Shown piece after piece: positions 33,985 to 42,913 of a stretch of 64,000 nucleotides of DNA. The stretch comes from Microbacterium foliorum (lineage in GTDB: Bacteria; Actinomycetota; Actinomycetes; Actinomycetales; Microbacteriaceae): the NCBI RefSeq assembly GCF_006385575.1, contig NZ_CP041040.1:3224001-3288000 (forward strand), read 5' to 3'. The notes under the pieces are model-generated. The model was not told where the DNA came from. It saw only the letters and a program-made list of their open reading frames with translations, and did not search any database. Position 1 is the stretch's first letter; the number at the start of each line of letters is the position of its first letter. Both the position numbers and the translations under genes were made by a program.

Positions 33985-36168
33985 TCAGCTCTCGATGAGC
34001 TGGCGACGACGGAAGACCAGCAGCAGTCCACCCGACAGCAGCGCGAGCGCGATGGCTGCGGCTGAGAGCGGCACGAGCATGTCGGCACCGGTCACGGCGA
34101 GTCCGCCGTCACCGGGTGCGGCTGCGCCACCGTCACCGGGAGCTGCTCCGCCACCACCGGCGACCGGTGCGGCGAGGACAGCGAATGCCAGGTCGGTCGG
34201 AGCCGACGAGACGCCGTCGATGGCCTGCGTGGCCGAGACCGTGTAGGTGCCCGACTCGAGAGCCGCGCCGAAGTCGACGCTCCATGCACCGTCCTCGACC
34301 GTGGCCGTGAACGTGCCGCTCGCTGCGGCGAAGGCGCCCGCGAGAGCAGCCGTGTTCGCCGACGCCGGCTCAGCGCCGTTGAGCTTCACCGTGACGGTCG
34401 CGCCGTCGATGCCCGAGCCGGCGAGTCCGGAAGGACCGTCGTTGTGGGCGAACTCCGCGCCGTTCGTGACCGAGGTCACGGCCGGCGAGACGGGGCGGAC
34501 AGCGAACAGTGAGGTGGCCTCAGGTGAGACCTCTTCTTCGCCGTCGATCGTGCGGGTCAGCGTCACGACGACGCTGTGCTCGCCGTACTCGAAAGAGAGT
34601 CCGTCGACGGTCCAGGAACCGTCTGCGGCGACCTCGGTCGTGCCGAGCACGTCGCCCTGGTCGTCCGCCACCGTCACGGTGGTGGTCGGCAGGCCGGTAC
34701 CGCTGACCGCGGTGACGGTCTCGGTGACCGTCGAGCGGTCAGTCGGCGAGGTGATGACAGGCGCGACCAGCGGAGCCGGCACGACTGTCACGTCGATCGT
34801 CGTGCTGTCGGAGGAGCTGAGGCCGTTGCGCGCGGTGACCGTGATGGTCTGCGCACCGAGCTCGACAGGTCCGACGAACGAGAAGGCGCCGTCGACGACA
34901 TCGACCGTCTGGTCGGCGCCGAAGCCGCTGACCGTGACCTCGGTCGCTCCGGGAGCGGTTCCGGTGACTGCCGTTCCCGGCTGCACCTCTGCGTTGTCGG
35001 TCGGGCTCGTGATGACCGGGGTGTCGAGGTCGAGTGCGACCTCGTAGCCACCCGTCTTGGGGAGCGCTGTGGTGAGCGATGCCGCCCAGGTCCACTGCTC
35101 CTGCCCTGGCCCAGCCTCGATACCACCCGAGATGAGGCCGACTGCGGTGTTGCCCTGGATGACGGCTCCACCCGAGTCGCCGGGACCCGCCTCTGTATTG
35201 CTGGAGAAGCCCTGCACCCAGCGGTCCTCGATCTGCAACCACCCATCGACGATGTCGTTGTCATCGATCGCACCGGTCGTGAAACCGGTCGTGCGACCGC
35301 TCTTCGACACGGCGCCAGGAACCACGGCGCCGACTGCCTTGACCGAGACTCCGCTGTCTGCGAGCGAGTCATAGGCCGTGGTGGCCGTGGTCCAGTCCGT
35401 GACGAACGGGAGCGGGTTCGTACCGGCTACGACATCGATCACCGAGATGTCGGTCGCATTCGTGTCGCCGTTGGAACCCGGAGCGTTGTTCGTGCTGCCG
35501 AACTGAGCGAAGCTGAAGGTGCCGAGAACCCTGGGGGTCGCGGGCAGCTCGTCGTCGCCGCCCGCTGCGGGCTGCTCGCTCGGAACACTCCAGAAGGTTC
35601 CGACCATCGAGTTGTTGTCGTCATCGAGCGCGCAGTGTCCTGCACTCAGCAGCGCCGGGTCACCCTGCGGGCTCCAGGCGGCGAAGCCGACGGAGCAGTT
35701 GTAGAGCAGATCGTCCTGATCCAGGCTCAGATATCCCTGTCCACCGACGATGTCGCCGTCGGCGAACGCCTTCGGAGTTCCAGCGACCGTCACGACAGTT
35801 CCTGTCGGGATGTCAGCCTCAGACGCGAAAGCCTCGACAGCGGCGTCATCGGTCGCGCCATCCTCAGAGATGACGGTGATCTTCCCACCGTCAGCGCCTA
35901 CACCGCTGGCCACGAACTCGACGCCATGGTCGTCTGCGGCCTCCGCGATCTTCACGACGTCGGCCGGAGGAGCGTCCTGAGTCTCGACGGCAGGAGCCTC
36001 GGTCTCGACCGGCGCATTCGTCTCCGACGTCGCGGTCGGAGAGGGAGTCGGGGTCGACTCTGCGCCGTCCTCGGCATATGCCGGTCCCGCCACGAGCAGG
36101 CCCGAGAGGGCGATCGTCGTCGCGGCGGTCAACGCGAGTGCGCGCCGCCCCGTGGTTCTTTGCTTCAT
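33985..36168 (-). CDS. Cell-wall anchored trypsin-like serine protease with Ig-like repeats
   Basis: The 727-residue protein has a signal peptide cleaved near residue 32 (GPAYA), a Thr/Pro/Glu-rich pro-region, then a chymotrypsin-fold (S1, streptogrisin-like) domain with His 178 (SAGHC), Asp 240 (TDISVI) and Ser 332 (GPGDSGGAV). Three Ig-like modules begin at VITSPTDNAEV, VITSPTDRSTV and AVTSVTNGAEF. A Gly/Ala/Pro linker leads to LAVTG (690-694), a hydrophobic helix and FRRRQ, a class E-type sortase signal. ATG 36168 starts MKQRTTGRRALALTAA; a start eight codons upstream is less likely. The substrate is unknown. Confidence 0.88.
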   Translation of the reverse strand: MKQRTTGRRALALTAATTIALSGLLVAGPAYAEDGAESTPTPSPTATSETNAPVETEAPAVETQDAPPADVVKIAEAADDHGVEFVASGVGADGGKITVISEDGATDDAAVEAFASEADIPTGTVVTVAGTPKAFADGDIVGGQGYLSLDQDDLLYNCSVGFAAWSPQGDPALLSAGHCALDDDNNSMVGTFWSVPSEQPAAGGDDELPATPRVLGTFSFAQFGSTNNAPGSNGDTNATDISVIDVVAGTNPLPFVTDWTTATTAYDSLADSGVSVKAVGAVVPGAVSKSGRTTGFTTGAIDDNDIVDGWLQIEDRWVQGFSSNTEAGPGDSGGAVIQGNTAVGLISGGIEAGPGQEQWTWAASLTTALPKTGGYEVALDLDTPVITSPTDNAEVQPGTAVTGTAPGATEVTVSGFGADQTVDVVDGAFSFVGPVELGAQTITVTARNGLSSSDSTTIDVTVVPAPLVAPVITSPTDRSTVTETVTAVSGTGLPTTTVTVADDQGDVLGTTEVAADGSWTVDGLSFEYGEHSVVVTLTRTIDGEEEVSPEATSLFAVRPVSPAVTSVTNGAEFAHNDGPSGLAGSGIDGATVTVKLNGAEPASANTAALAGAFAAASGTFTATVEDGAWSVDFGAALESGTYTVSATQAIDGVSSAPTDLAFAVLAAPVAGGGGAAPGDGGAAAPGDGGLAVTGADMLVPLSAAAIALALLSGGLLLVFRRRQLIES

Positions 36169-36281
36169 GTGATGTATGTCCTTGCTGGTCACGGATCGTC
36201 AGTCAGTTTCATATCCGGCAATGTGCGTTGCACACAGAACCTTTCGCCTCCCGGTGGAGGCGTGAACTGCGACGCTGGCCC

Positions 36282-36309
36282 CCCGACAAGCAGGATCCTG
36301 TTCGTCGGG
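36282..36309. repeat. 28-bp near-perfect inverted repeat upstream of the protease gene
   Basis: Arms CCCGACaAgCAGGA and TCCTGtTcGTCGGG pair across a central GGATCC with one mismatch and one wobble. A third partial copy (CGAACAGG) follows. The 331-bp divergent region 36169-36499 otherwise holds no gene; it must carry promoters for the protease and the META lipoprotein, but no clear boxes stand out. Confidence 0.7.
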
Positions 36310-36499
36310 ACGAACAGGGATCTCTAGAAGAGTACCCAGTAAATCCACAGAATGGGAAAATTGTTTACCGGAATTTCACCCCTTGACCTGGACCTCCTCT
36401 ATGCGATACGCGCGCACGCGCTGTCGGGTCCGAGAGGGCGGACCGGTCAGCACCGACCGGATCGGGATTGCGATTGTGTTCGCAGGCGGCACCGTTACC

Positions 36500-36940
36500 A
36501 TGTCCAGCATGAGCACCCACCGCAGAGCACGAAACCTCGTCGGCCTCGCGATTCTGGGAGCCTTCGCCCTCATGGGTGCGGCCTGCGCGTCGGGTGCCCC
36601 CGGTGGCGCGCCGACATCGAGCAGCGACCCGAGCAGCGGAGACGACGCCGTCGTCGAGAACCTCGTCGGGCTGTGGGGAGAGGACGCGAAGGGCCAGCCG
36701 CACCTCGAGTTCACGGCCGACGGTGAGGTGCGCGGCAGCGATGGCTGCAACGGCATCGCGACGACCTACTCGGTGAACGGCGACCGCGTCGACCTCGCCC
36801 GATTCGCCTCGACTCTCAAGGCCTGCCCCGGCGTAGACGACTGGATGCGCGGCATCCGCGCGGTCGAGATCGACGGCGACGTGCTCGTGATCAAGGATGC
36901 CTCCGGCGCGGAGCTGGGCAACCTCTCGCGCGCGAGCTGA
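36500..36940 (+). CDS. META domain-containing lipoprotein
   Basis: The protein of ~146 residues has a short signal with a lipobox-like GAAC and a Gly/Ser/Pro linker. The rest is one META (HslJ-like) domain: LVGLWGEDAKGQPHLEF, the GSDGCNGIATTY core motif, and FASTLKACPGVDDWM. META lipoproteins are envelope proteins, some linked to stress or motility; the molecular role is unknown. ATG 36509 is an equally possible start. Neither has a good ribosome binding site. Confidence 0.8.
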   Translation: MSSMSTHRRARNLVGLAILGAFALMGAACASGAPGGAPTSSSDPSSGDDAVVENLVGLWGEDAKGQPHLEFTADGEVRGSDGCNGIATTYSVNGDRVDLARFASTLKACPGVDDWMRGIRAVEIDGDVLVIKDASGAELGNLSRAS

Positions 36941-36960
36941 TCGCCGCCGCGCCCGTCGCG

Positions 36961-37039
36961 ACGTTTCGTCTCGCTCCGCTCGCTCAACGAACGGCAGCCT
37001 CCGGTCGTTGAGCGAGCCGCGAAGCACCGAGACGAAACG
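36961..37039. repeat. REP-like palindrome, full element
   Basis: Left arm ACGTTTCGTCTCGCTCCG... (to 36990) and right arm ...GAGACGAAACG (37005-37039) are inverted copies with a short insertion in the right arm. The outer CGTTTCGTCTCG and inner CGCTCAACGA match exactly. The half element at 5399 has nearly the same sequence. It lies between convergent genes. Such CGTTGAGCGAGCG...GAGACGAAACG repeats are frequent in Microbacterium genomes as I recall. Confidence 0.88.
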
Positions 37040-37042
37040 GAG

Positions 37043-38176
37043 TCAGTTCTCGATGTGCCGCTCGTCGACGCCGTTGTAGAGCGACAGCGGGCGGATCAGG
37101 GCGTTGGCGCCGGCCTGCTCGATCACGTGCGCCGTCCACCCGGTCACACGCGCCGCGACGAACAGCGGCGTGAAGGTGAGGGTGTCGAAGCCGATCAGGT
37201 TGTAGGCAGGGCCGGACGGATAGTCGAGGTTGGGGTAGATGCCCTTGCGCTCGACGAACTCCGATGCGAGCGCGTCGTACAGCTCAGCCACCTCGGCGCG
37301 GTCGTAGTGCTCGACGAGTGTGTCGAGCGCGGCCTTCATGGTGGGCACACGCGAGTCGCCGCTCTTGTAGACACGGTGGCCGAAGCCCATGATCTTGCGC
37401 TTCTCGGCGAGCGCGTCGTCGAGCCACGGCACCACGTTGGATGCCTCGCCGATCTCGTCGAAGATGTGCAGCACGGCCTCGTTGGCGCCGCCGTGCAGTG
37501 GACCCTTGAGCGCGCCGATCGCTCCGACAACGGCTGAGTAGAGGTCACTGAGCGTCGACGTGATCACTCGGGCGGTGAACGTCGAGGCGTTGAACGAGTG
37601 CTCGGCATACAGGATCATCGAACGGTTGAAGGCGTCGACGACCACCGGATCGGGCTCTTCACCGAACGTCATCCAGAGGAAGTTCGCCGAGTAGTCGAGG
37701 TCGTCCCGCGGCTCGATGAGCTGTTCGCCACGACGGCGGCGCTGACCGTAGGCGACGATCGCCGGCAGGGCGGCGAACAGACGGATGCTGCGCTCGAGGT
37801 TCTGCTCGGGGCTGCCACCGGCATCGAGCACCGATCCGCCCGCATTCGGGTCGGAGGCGCCGATCAGGCTGACCGCCGTACGCACCTCATCCATCGGGTG
37901 CGCCTCGACGGGCACCAGGTCGATCGCCGCCCTGACGTTGTCGGCGAGCGCGCGGTGCTGGCGCTCGGTCGCGCGCAAAGCAGCCAGCTGTGCGGCATCC
38001 GGCAGCTCGCCGTGCCAGAGCAGGTACGCGACCGCCTCGAAGGGCTGCGTCGCCGCCAGCTCCTGCACGGGGTAGCCGCGGTAGAGCAGGCTGTTCGTCT
38101 CGGGGTTGACCTTCGAGATCGCGGTCGTGTCGACGACGACCCCGGCGAGGCCCTTCTTGATGTCCGGCTCGGTCAT
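37043..38176 (-). CDS. prpC: 2-methylcitrate synthase
   Basis: This 377-residue citrate synthase family enzyme condenses propionyl-CoA with oxaloacetate. It has the catalytic His regions PLHGGANEAV and IMGFGHRVYKSGDSR, and the DYPSGPAYNLIGF segment typical of methylcitrate synthases. Its position after prpD and prpB fixes the role as methylcitrate rather than citrate synthase. ATG 38176 was chosen because AGGAG lies five bases upstream; GTG 38182 overlaps the prpB stop but is too close to that site. Confidence 0.93.
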   Translation of the reverse strand: MTEPDIKKGLAGVVVDTTAISKVNPETNSLLYRGYPVQELAATQPFEAVAYLLWHGELPDAAQLAALRATERQHRALADNVRAAIDLVPVEAHPMDEVRTAVSLIGASDPNAGGSVLDAGGSPEQNLERSIRLFAALPAIVAYGQRRRRGEQLIEPRDDLDYSANFLWMTFGEEPDPVVVDAFNRSMILYAEHSFNASTFTARVITSTLSDLYSAVVGAIGALKGPLHGGANEAVLHIFDEIGEASNVVPWLDDALAEKRKIMGFGHRVYKSGDSRVPTMKAALDTLVEHYDRAEVAELYDALASEFVERKGIYPNLDYPSGPAYNLIGFDTLTFTPLFVAARVTGWTAHVIEQAGANALIRPLSLYNGVDERHIEN

Positions 38177-38178
38177 GC

Positions 38179-39081
38179 TCACTCCTTCGTGACTGTGAAG
38201 CCTGCGACGCCCGAGTCGAACTGCGTGTAGGACTCGTAGTCGATCAGGTCGTAGAGATCTGCACGGTGCTGCATCTCACCGAGCTTCGAGGTGAGATGCC
38301 CCTCCTCTCCCAGCGTATCGAGCGCACGGCCCGCCGCGCCCATCGCGATGCGCAGCAGCGACACCGGCCAGATGACCATGTTGACGCCGGCATCCCGCAG
38401 CTGGTCGACCGAGAAGAGCTCGCTCTTGCCGAACTCGGTCATGTTGGCGAGGATCGGCACGTCGAGCGCGTTCGCCATGGCCTCGAACTCGGCGAGCGTG
38501 CGCATCGCCTCGGGGAACACGGCATCGGCTCCGGCATCCACCAGCGCCTTGGCGCGGTCGATCGCCGACTCGAGTCCTTCGACCGCGCGGATGTCGGTGC
38601 GCGCCATGATGAGGAAGTTCGGGTCGCGACGCGCGTCGGCCGCCGCACGGATGCGGCGGATCGCCGTGCGCTCGTCGACGACGCTCTTGCCGTCGAGGTG
38701 GCCGCAGCGCTTGGGGTTGATCTGATCTTCGATGTGGGTGCCGGCGAGCCCGGCATCCTCGAGCTCCTGGATCGTGCGGGCGACGTTCATCGGCTCGCCG
38801 AACCCCGTGTCTGCATCGACGATCGCGGGAATGTCTGTCATGCGCGCGATCTGCTTCGCTCGCCCCGCGACCTCAGTCAGCGTGGTGAGGCCGATGTCGG
38901 GCACGCCGAGGTCGGCAGACAGCACCGCGCCCGAGATGTAGACGCCGTCGAAGCCCTTCTGCTCGATCAGTCGCGCGCTCAGCGGATTGAACGCGCCGGG
39001 GAACCGCAGCAGCTCGCCGCTCGCGAGTCGCTCGCGGAACAGGCGGCGCTTCTCGGCCGGCGTGACATGGGAGTACAGCAT
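38179..39081 (-). CDS. prpB: Methylisocitrate lyase
   Basis: The 300-residue protein of the isocitrate lyase/PEP mutase family cleaves 2-methylisocitrate to pyruvate and succinate. The diagnostic KRCGHLDGK catalytic-Cys loop is present, with DADTGFGEP for metal binding and ILANMTEFGKSELFS late in the protein. ATG 39081 overlaps the prpD stop (ATGA). Confidence 0.95.
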   Translation of the reverse strand: MLYSHVTPAEKRRLFRERLASGELLRFPGAFNPLSARLIEQKGFDGVYISGAVLSADLGVPDIGLTTLTEVAGRAKQIARMTDIPAIVDADTGFGEPMNVARTIQELEDAGLAGTHIEDQINPKRCGHLDGKSVVDERTAIRRIRAAADARRDPNFLIMARTDIRAVEGLESAIDRAKALVDAGADAVFPEAMRTLAEFEAMANALDVPILANMTEFGKSELFSVDQLRDAGVNMVIWPVSLLRIAMGAAGRALDTLGEEGHLTSKLGEMQHRADLYDLIDYESYTQFDSGVAGFTVTKE

Positions 39082-40607
39082 CAGAACAGGCCCTTCGGGG
39101 CGTCGGCGCCCTCGAGCAGGCCGGGCTTCGCGATGATCGACAGCTCGCCGACCTCGGCGGCCGTCAGCTCGGGCAGACGCTGCACGAGCTCGAGGAAGCG
39201 CTCGATCTCGGCGGGCTCCAGCACCGGCTCGGCCAGCAGACGGAACTTCGCGATGTAGTTCTCGCGGGCGAACGGACGAGCGCCGAGCGGATGCGCGTCG
39301 GCGACGGCGATCTCGTCGACCACGGTCGTGCCGTCGGTGAGGCGGAACTCGACGCGACCGCCGAACGCCTTCACGTCGGGGTCTTCGGAGTGGTAGCGGC
39401 GCGTCCACTCGGCATCCTCGGCCGTGGTGATCTTGTGCCACAGCGCGACAGTGTCGTCCCGCCCGGCCCGCTCGGGTGTGTACGAGTCGACGTGGTGCCA
39501 ACCGCCGTCCTGCAGCGCGACCGCGAAGATGTACGGGATCGAGTGGTCGAGCGTCTCGCGCGACGCCGTGGGGTCGTACTTCTGCGGGTCGTTCGCGCCC
39601 GAGCCGATCACGTAGTGGGTGTGGTGGCTGGTGTGCAGCACGATGGCCTCGATGTTCGCGGGGTCACGCAGCGCCGGGTTCTCGGTGCCGAGCTTGCGGG
39701 CCAGGTCGATCCACGCCTGCGCCTGGTACTCGGCCGAGTGCTCCTTCGTGTACGAGTCGAGGATCGCGCGCTTCGCCTCGCCGGCGGCGGGCAGCGGCAC
39801 CTCGTAGGCGGCGTCCTTGCCGTCGAGCATCCAGGCGATCACGCCGTCTTCGCCCTCGTAGATGGGGGCGGGGCTGGTCTGGCCGCGCATCGCCCTGTCG
39901 ACCGCCTCGACGGCGAGCTTGCCCGCGAAGGCCGGGGCGTGCGCCTTCCACGTCGAGATCTCGCCCTTGCGGCTCTGACGCGTGGCGGTGGTCGTGTGCA
40001 GCCCCTGACCGACGGCCTGGTAGATCGTCTCGATGTCGAGGCCGAGCAGGGTGCCGATGCCGGCGGCGGCCGACGGGCCGAGGTGCGCGACGTGATCGAT
40101 CTTGTGCTTGTGCAGGCAGATCGCGCGCACGAGGTCCATCTGGATCTCGTAGCCGGTGGCGATGCCCCGCAGCAGCGCGCAACCGTCGGCCTGCACGTGC
40201 TGGGCGACCGCGAGGATCGGCGGGATGTTGTCGCCGGGGTGCGAGTACTCGGCCGCGAGGAACGTGTCGTGGTAGTCGAGCTCGCGCACGGCCACCCCGT
40301 TGGCCCACGCCGCCCACTCGGGGCTGGTGCGGTGATCGAGTGCCGCGCCGAACACGGTGGCGCCGATGCCGCCGGTCGAGACGGGGTGACTGAACGCCTG
40401 GGCGCGGGCGGCATTGATCGGCCCGCGGGTGAGGGATGCCGCGGCGACCGACGCGTTGTCGATGATGCGGTTGATGATCATGTCGGCGACGTCCTGCTCG
40501 ACCTCGACCGGGTCGGCGGCGACCTCGGCGATCTTCCAGGCGAGCTGGTCTTCGCGGGCGAGGTTCTCGTCGCTGCGGTGGACGCGGACGTGGTGGGTGA
40601 CGGTCAT
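39081..40607 (-). CDS. prpD: 2-methylcitrate dehydratase, MmgE/PrpD family
   Basis: This 508-residue MmgE/PrpD family protein dehydrates 2-methylcitrate to methylaconitate. Features include [38 protein letters not shown] and [16 protein letters not shown]. The start overlaps the GntR gene stop by 4 bp and the stop overlaps prpB, so the four genes are co-transcribed. Confidence 0.94.
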   Translation of the reverse strand: MTVTHHVRVHRSDENLAREDQLAWKIAEVAADPVEVEQDVADMIINRIIDNASVAAASLTRGPINAARAQAFSHPVSTGGIGATVFGAALDHRTSPEWAAWANGVAVRELDYHDTFLAAEYSHPGDNIPPILAVAQHVQADGCALLRGIATGYEIQMDLVRAICLHKHKIDHVAHLGPSAAAGIGTLLGLDIETIYQAVGQGLHTTTATRQSRKGEISTWKAHAPAFAGKLAVEAVDRAMRGQTSPAPIYEGEDGVIAWMLDGKDAAYEVPLPAAGEAKRAILDSYTKEHSAEYQAQAWIDLARKLGTENPALRDPANIEAIVLHTSHHTHYVIGSGANDPQKYDPTASRETLDHSIPYIFAVALQDGGWHHVDSYTPERAGRDDTVALWHKITTAEDAEWTRRYHSEDPDVKAFGGRVEFRLTDGTTVVDEIAVADAHPLGARPFARENYIAKFRLLAEPVLEPAEIERFLELVQRLPELTAAEVGELSIIAKPGLLEGADAPKGLF

Positions 40608-41272
40608 TTCACACCTTCGGGGTTGGCGGTCAGGGAGTCGAGGATGCCGGTGAGCGCATTGTGCAGGTGCACGTGCGTGGCGTGGGCGGCCAGGTCGCCG
40701 TCTCGGGCGGCCAGCGCTGCCGCGATCGTGCGGTGCTCGGCGGCTGAGGCGGCGAGGCGGGCGGGCTTGTCGCGGGCCATACGGCGCACCCGCACGAGGT
40801 GGGTGCGCACGGTGCGCAGCGCCGAGGCGATGTAGTCGTTGTCGACGGCCTTGTCGAGAGCTGCGTCGAAGCGGGCGATGAGGGCGTAGTAGGCGTCTCG
40901 CCCCTCGACGGCTGCGAGGTCGACGTGCGCGAACTCGTCGGCGAGCGCGGCGAAGAGGTCGGCGTCTCCTCGGTGGGCGGCGAGGCGGGCCGAGGTCTCC
41001 TCGAGCGCACGGCGGATCTCGAACAGCGCGCGGATGTCGTCGGCATCCAGATCCGCGACCACCGTCACCCTCGGCGACTGCTGCACGACCAGGCCGTCGG
41101 CCGCGAGGCGGCGCAGGGCCTCGCGCATCGGCGTACGACTGATGCCGAGGCGGGCGGCCTGCTCTACCTCGCCGAGCACGAAGCCGGCGGGGAGGGTGCC
41201 CGACTGGATCTCCTCCAGCAGTGTCGCGTGGGCTCGATCGCTCGCGCTGATGCGATCGGCGACGGAGCTCAT
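40604..41272 (-). CDS. GntR family (FCD) regulator of the prp operon
   Basis: The 222-residue protein has an N-terminal winged HTH ([29 protein letters not shown]) and a C-terminal FCD helical ligand domain with the metal-binding-type histidines ([37 protein letters not shown]). It leads the GntR-prpD-prpB-prpC operon and probably represses it until a methylcitrate-cycle intermediate binds. GTATAC palindromes lie just upstream. Confidence 0.9.
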   Translation of the reverse strand: MSSVADRISASDRAHATLLEEIQSGTLPAGFVLGEVEQAARLGISRTPMREALRRLAADGLVVQQSPRVTVVADLDADDIRALFEIRRALEETSARLAAHRGDADLFAALADEFAHVDLAAVEGRDAYYALIARFDAALDKAVDNDYIASALRTVRTHLVRVRRMARDKPARLAASAAEHRTIAAALAARDGDLAAHATHVHLHNALTGILDSLTANPEGVK

Positions 41273-41280
41273 ACCTTCAG

Positions 41281-41340
41281 TGTATACATAAGCGCGACTC
41301 GTGGCACCCGAGGTGCACCTTGGACCGCTTCACGTATACA
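41281..41340. promoter_or_regulatory. Two GTATAC operators upstream of the prp operon
   Basis: TGTATACA (41281-41288) and (A)CGTATACAT around 41333-41340 share a GTATAC core and are 52 bp apart, five helical turns. They fit the GT...AC half-site pattern of FadR/GntR regulators. The first abuts the GntR ribosome binding site. The second lies at the 3' end of the neighbouring transporter gene. Confidence 0.68.
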
Positions 41341-42325
41341 TAGAGGGTCGCTGCGGTGACCCCACGACATCCGGAATCGGCTCGACGAACTCGGCGGGCC
41401 GCGGCTCGCCGAGCTTCACGACCACCACTCCGACCAGCACGAGCGCACCGCCGAGCGCCTGCAGCAGGTCGGGCAGCTGTCCGAGCAGCAGCCAGCCGAA
41501 CAGCAGCGCGGCGACGACCTCGGAGAGAGCGACGAAGGATGCGAGGCGCGAGCCCAGCATCCGAGTCGAGGCGATGCCCAGCACGTAGGCGAGCGCAGTG
41601 GCGATGAGGCCGATCGCGATCACCGGCACGAACCACGGCACGGTCCCGAAGCGGTAGGTGATGTCGTCGGTCGTCCAGGCGATGGGCAGGATGCCGACGA
41701 GGCCCGCGATCGTCAGCGCCACGGCGCCGAGCAGCAGCCCTCCCCCGGCGAGCGCGATCGGCGGCAGGCCCGTGTCGGCCTTGGCGGAGAGCAGGAAGTA
41801 CGTGGCCGCGCCGACCATGGCTGCGAGCGCCCAGAGGATGCCGGCGACGTTGACCTCGGCACCGGTGATGATGTCGAGCATCAGCACGAGACCGACGAAG
41901 GCGATGGCCGCGCCGATCACGCTGCGCCGGCTCGGGCGTTCGCCTCTGCGGAGCCACAGCCAGAGGATGACGGCGATCGGGGCCGTGTACTCGATGAGCA
42001 GGGCGAGGCCGACGTCCATCACCGCGACGGCCTGGAAGTAGCAGAGCTGCGTGGCGGTGACGGCGAGCAGTCCGTAGGCGGCGACCATGCCCGCGTTCTT
42101 CCTGAGCACTACCCACCGGCCCCGGAGCGAGAGGATCGTGGGCACGAGCAGCACGAGCGCGGCGACCCACACCCGCGCGGTCACTGCCGCGCCGGGGGTC
42201 CACCCCGCGTCGATGAGACCGCGAGCCCAAGCACCGGACATGCCGAACGCGAAGGCCGCGCCGATCGCCAGCGGCAGACCGAATCGCACGCCCGGCACGC
42301 TGATGTCATTTGCAACCTTGCTCAT
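41330..42325 (-). CDS. EamA/RhaT-type DMT transporter
   Basis: The 331-residue membrane protein has about ten helices in two EamA repeats, as in RhtA-like exporters (LPLAIGAAFAFGMSGAWARGLI; LIEYTAPIAVILWLWLRRGERP; IGLIATALAYVLGI). The substrate is unknown; RhtA-like members export amino acids. It runs in the same direction as the prp operon but has its own upstream region shared with the divergent CGNR gene. Confidence 0.88.
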   Translation of the reverse strand: MSKVANDISVPGVRFGLPLAIGAAFAFGMSGAWARGLIDAGWTPGAAVTARVWVAALVLLVPTILSLRGRWVVLRKNAGMVAAYGLLAVTATQLCYFQAVAVMDVGLALLIEYTAPIAVILWLWLRRGERPSRRSVIGAAIAFVGLVLMLDIITGAEVNVAGILWALAAMVGAATYFLLSAKADTGLPPIALAGGGLLLGAVALTIAGLVGILPIAWTTDDITYRFGTVPWFVPVIAIGLIATALAYVLGIASTRMLGSRLASFVALSEVVAALLFGWLLLGQLPDLLQALGGALVLVGVVVVKLGEPRPAEFVEPIPDVVGSPQRPSMYT

Positions 42326-42364
42326 GACAAGTGACGCTACTCGCGTGGGATGTAAGGTGTCAAC

Positions 42365-42913
42365 ATGAACTTCACCGATGACACGGAAGAGGCTCTTCGC
42401 TCAGCCGTCTGGCTGGTGAACTCGGCGGAGGACCCCGAGACGCTCGAGAACCTCGCCGACTACGACGCCTTCCTCGCGGACTTCCCCTATTCGGGTCGAC
42501 TCGATCGCGACGAGGCCGAACTCGCCTCGCTCCGTGACCTGCGCCCACGCCTGCGCGCCATGCTGGTCGCGCCCCGCGACGAGATGGCCGAGCACGTGAA
42601 CGCCGCCCTCGCCGAGACTCACCTCGCCCCGAGGCTCGTGCGCCACGACGGAGTCGACTGGCACCTGCACGCGGTGGCCGACGAGCGCCCGCTGGCCGAG
42701 CGCGTGCTGATCGAGACCGCCATGGCGCTGATCGACGTCATCCGATCCGATGAGGGCTCACGCATCTCCATCTGCGCCGACGACACGTGCGAGGCGCTGG
42801 CCCTCGACCTCTCTCGCAACCGCTCCAAGCGGTTCTGCTCGACGACCTGCACCAACCGCAACGCGGTGGCCGCGTATCGCGCCCGCCGCACCCGGAGCGA
42901 CACTCACGCATGA
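42365..42913 (+). CDS. CGNR zinc finger (ABATE-type) protein
   Basis: The 182-residue protein has an N-terminal helical domain beginning with a W-L-N-S pattern (VWLVNSAEDPE) and a C-terminal CGNR zinc finger: Cys pair in ICADDTCE and RFCSTTCTNRNAVAAYRARR. Such proteins are presumed stress-responsive transcription regulators. The stop overlaps the next start (ATGA), so it is co-transcribed with the esterase. Its Asn in CTNR replaces the usual Gly of CGNR. Confidence 0.88.
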   Translation: MNFTDDTEEALRSAVWLVNSAEDPETLENLADYDAFLADFPYSGRLDRDEAELASLRDLRPRLRAMLVAPRDEMAEHVNAALAETHLAPRLVRHDGVDWHLHAVADERPLAERVLIETAMALIDVIRSDEGSRISICADDTCEALALDLSRNRSKRFCSTTCTNRNAVAAYRARRTRSDTHA

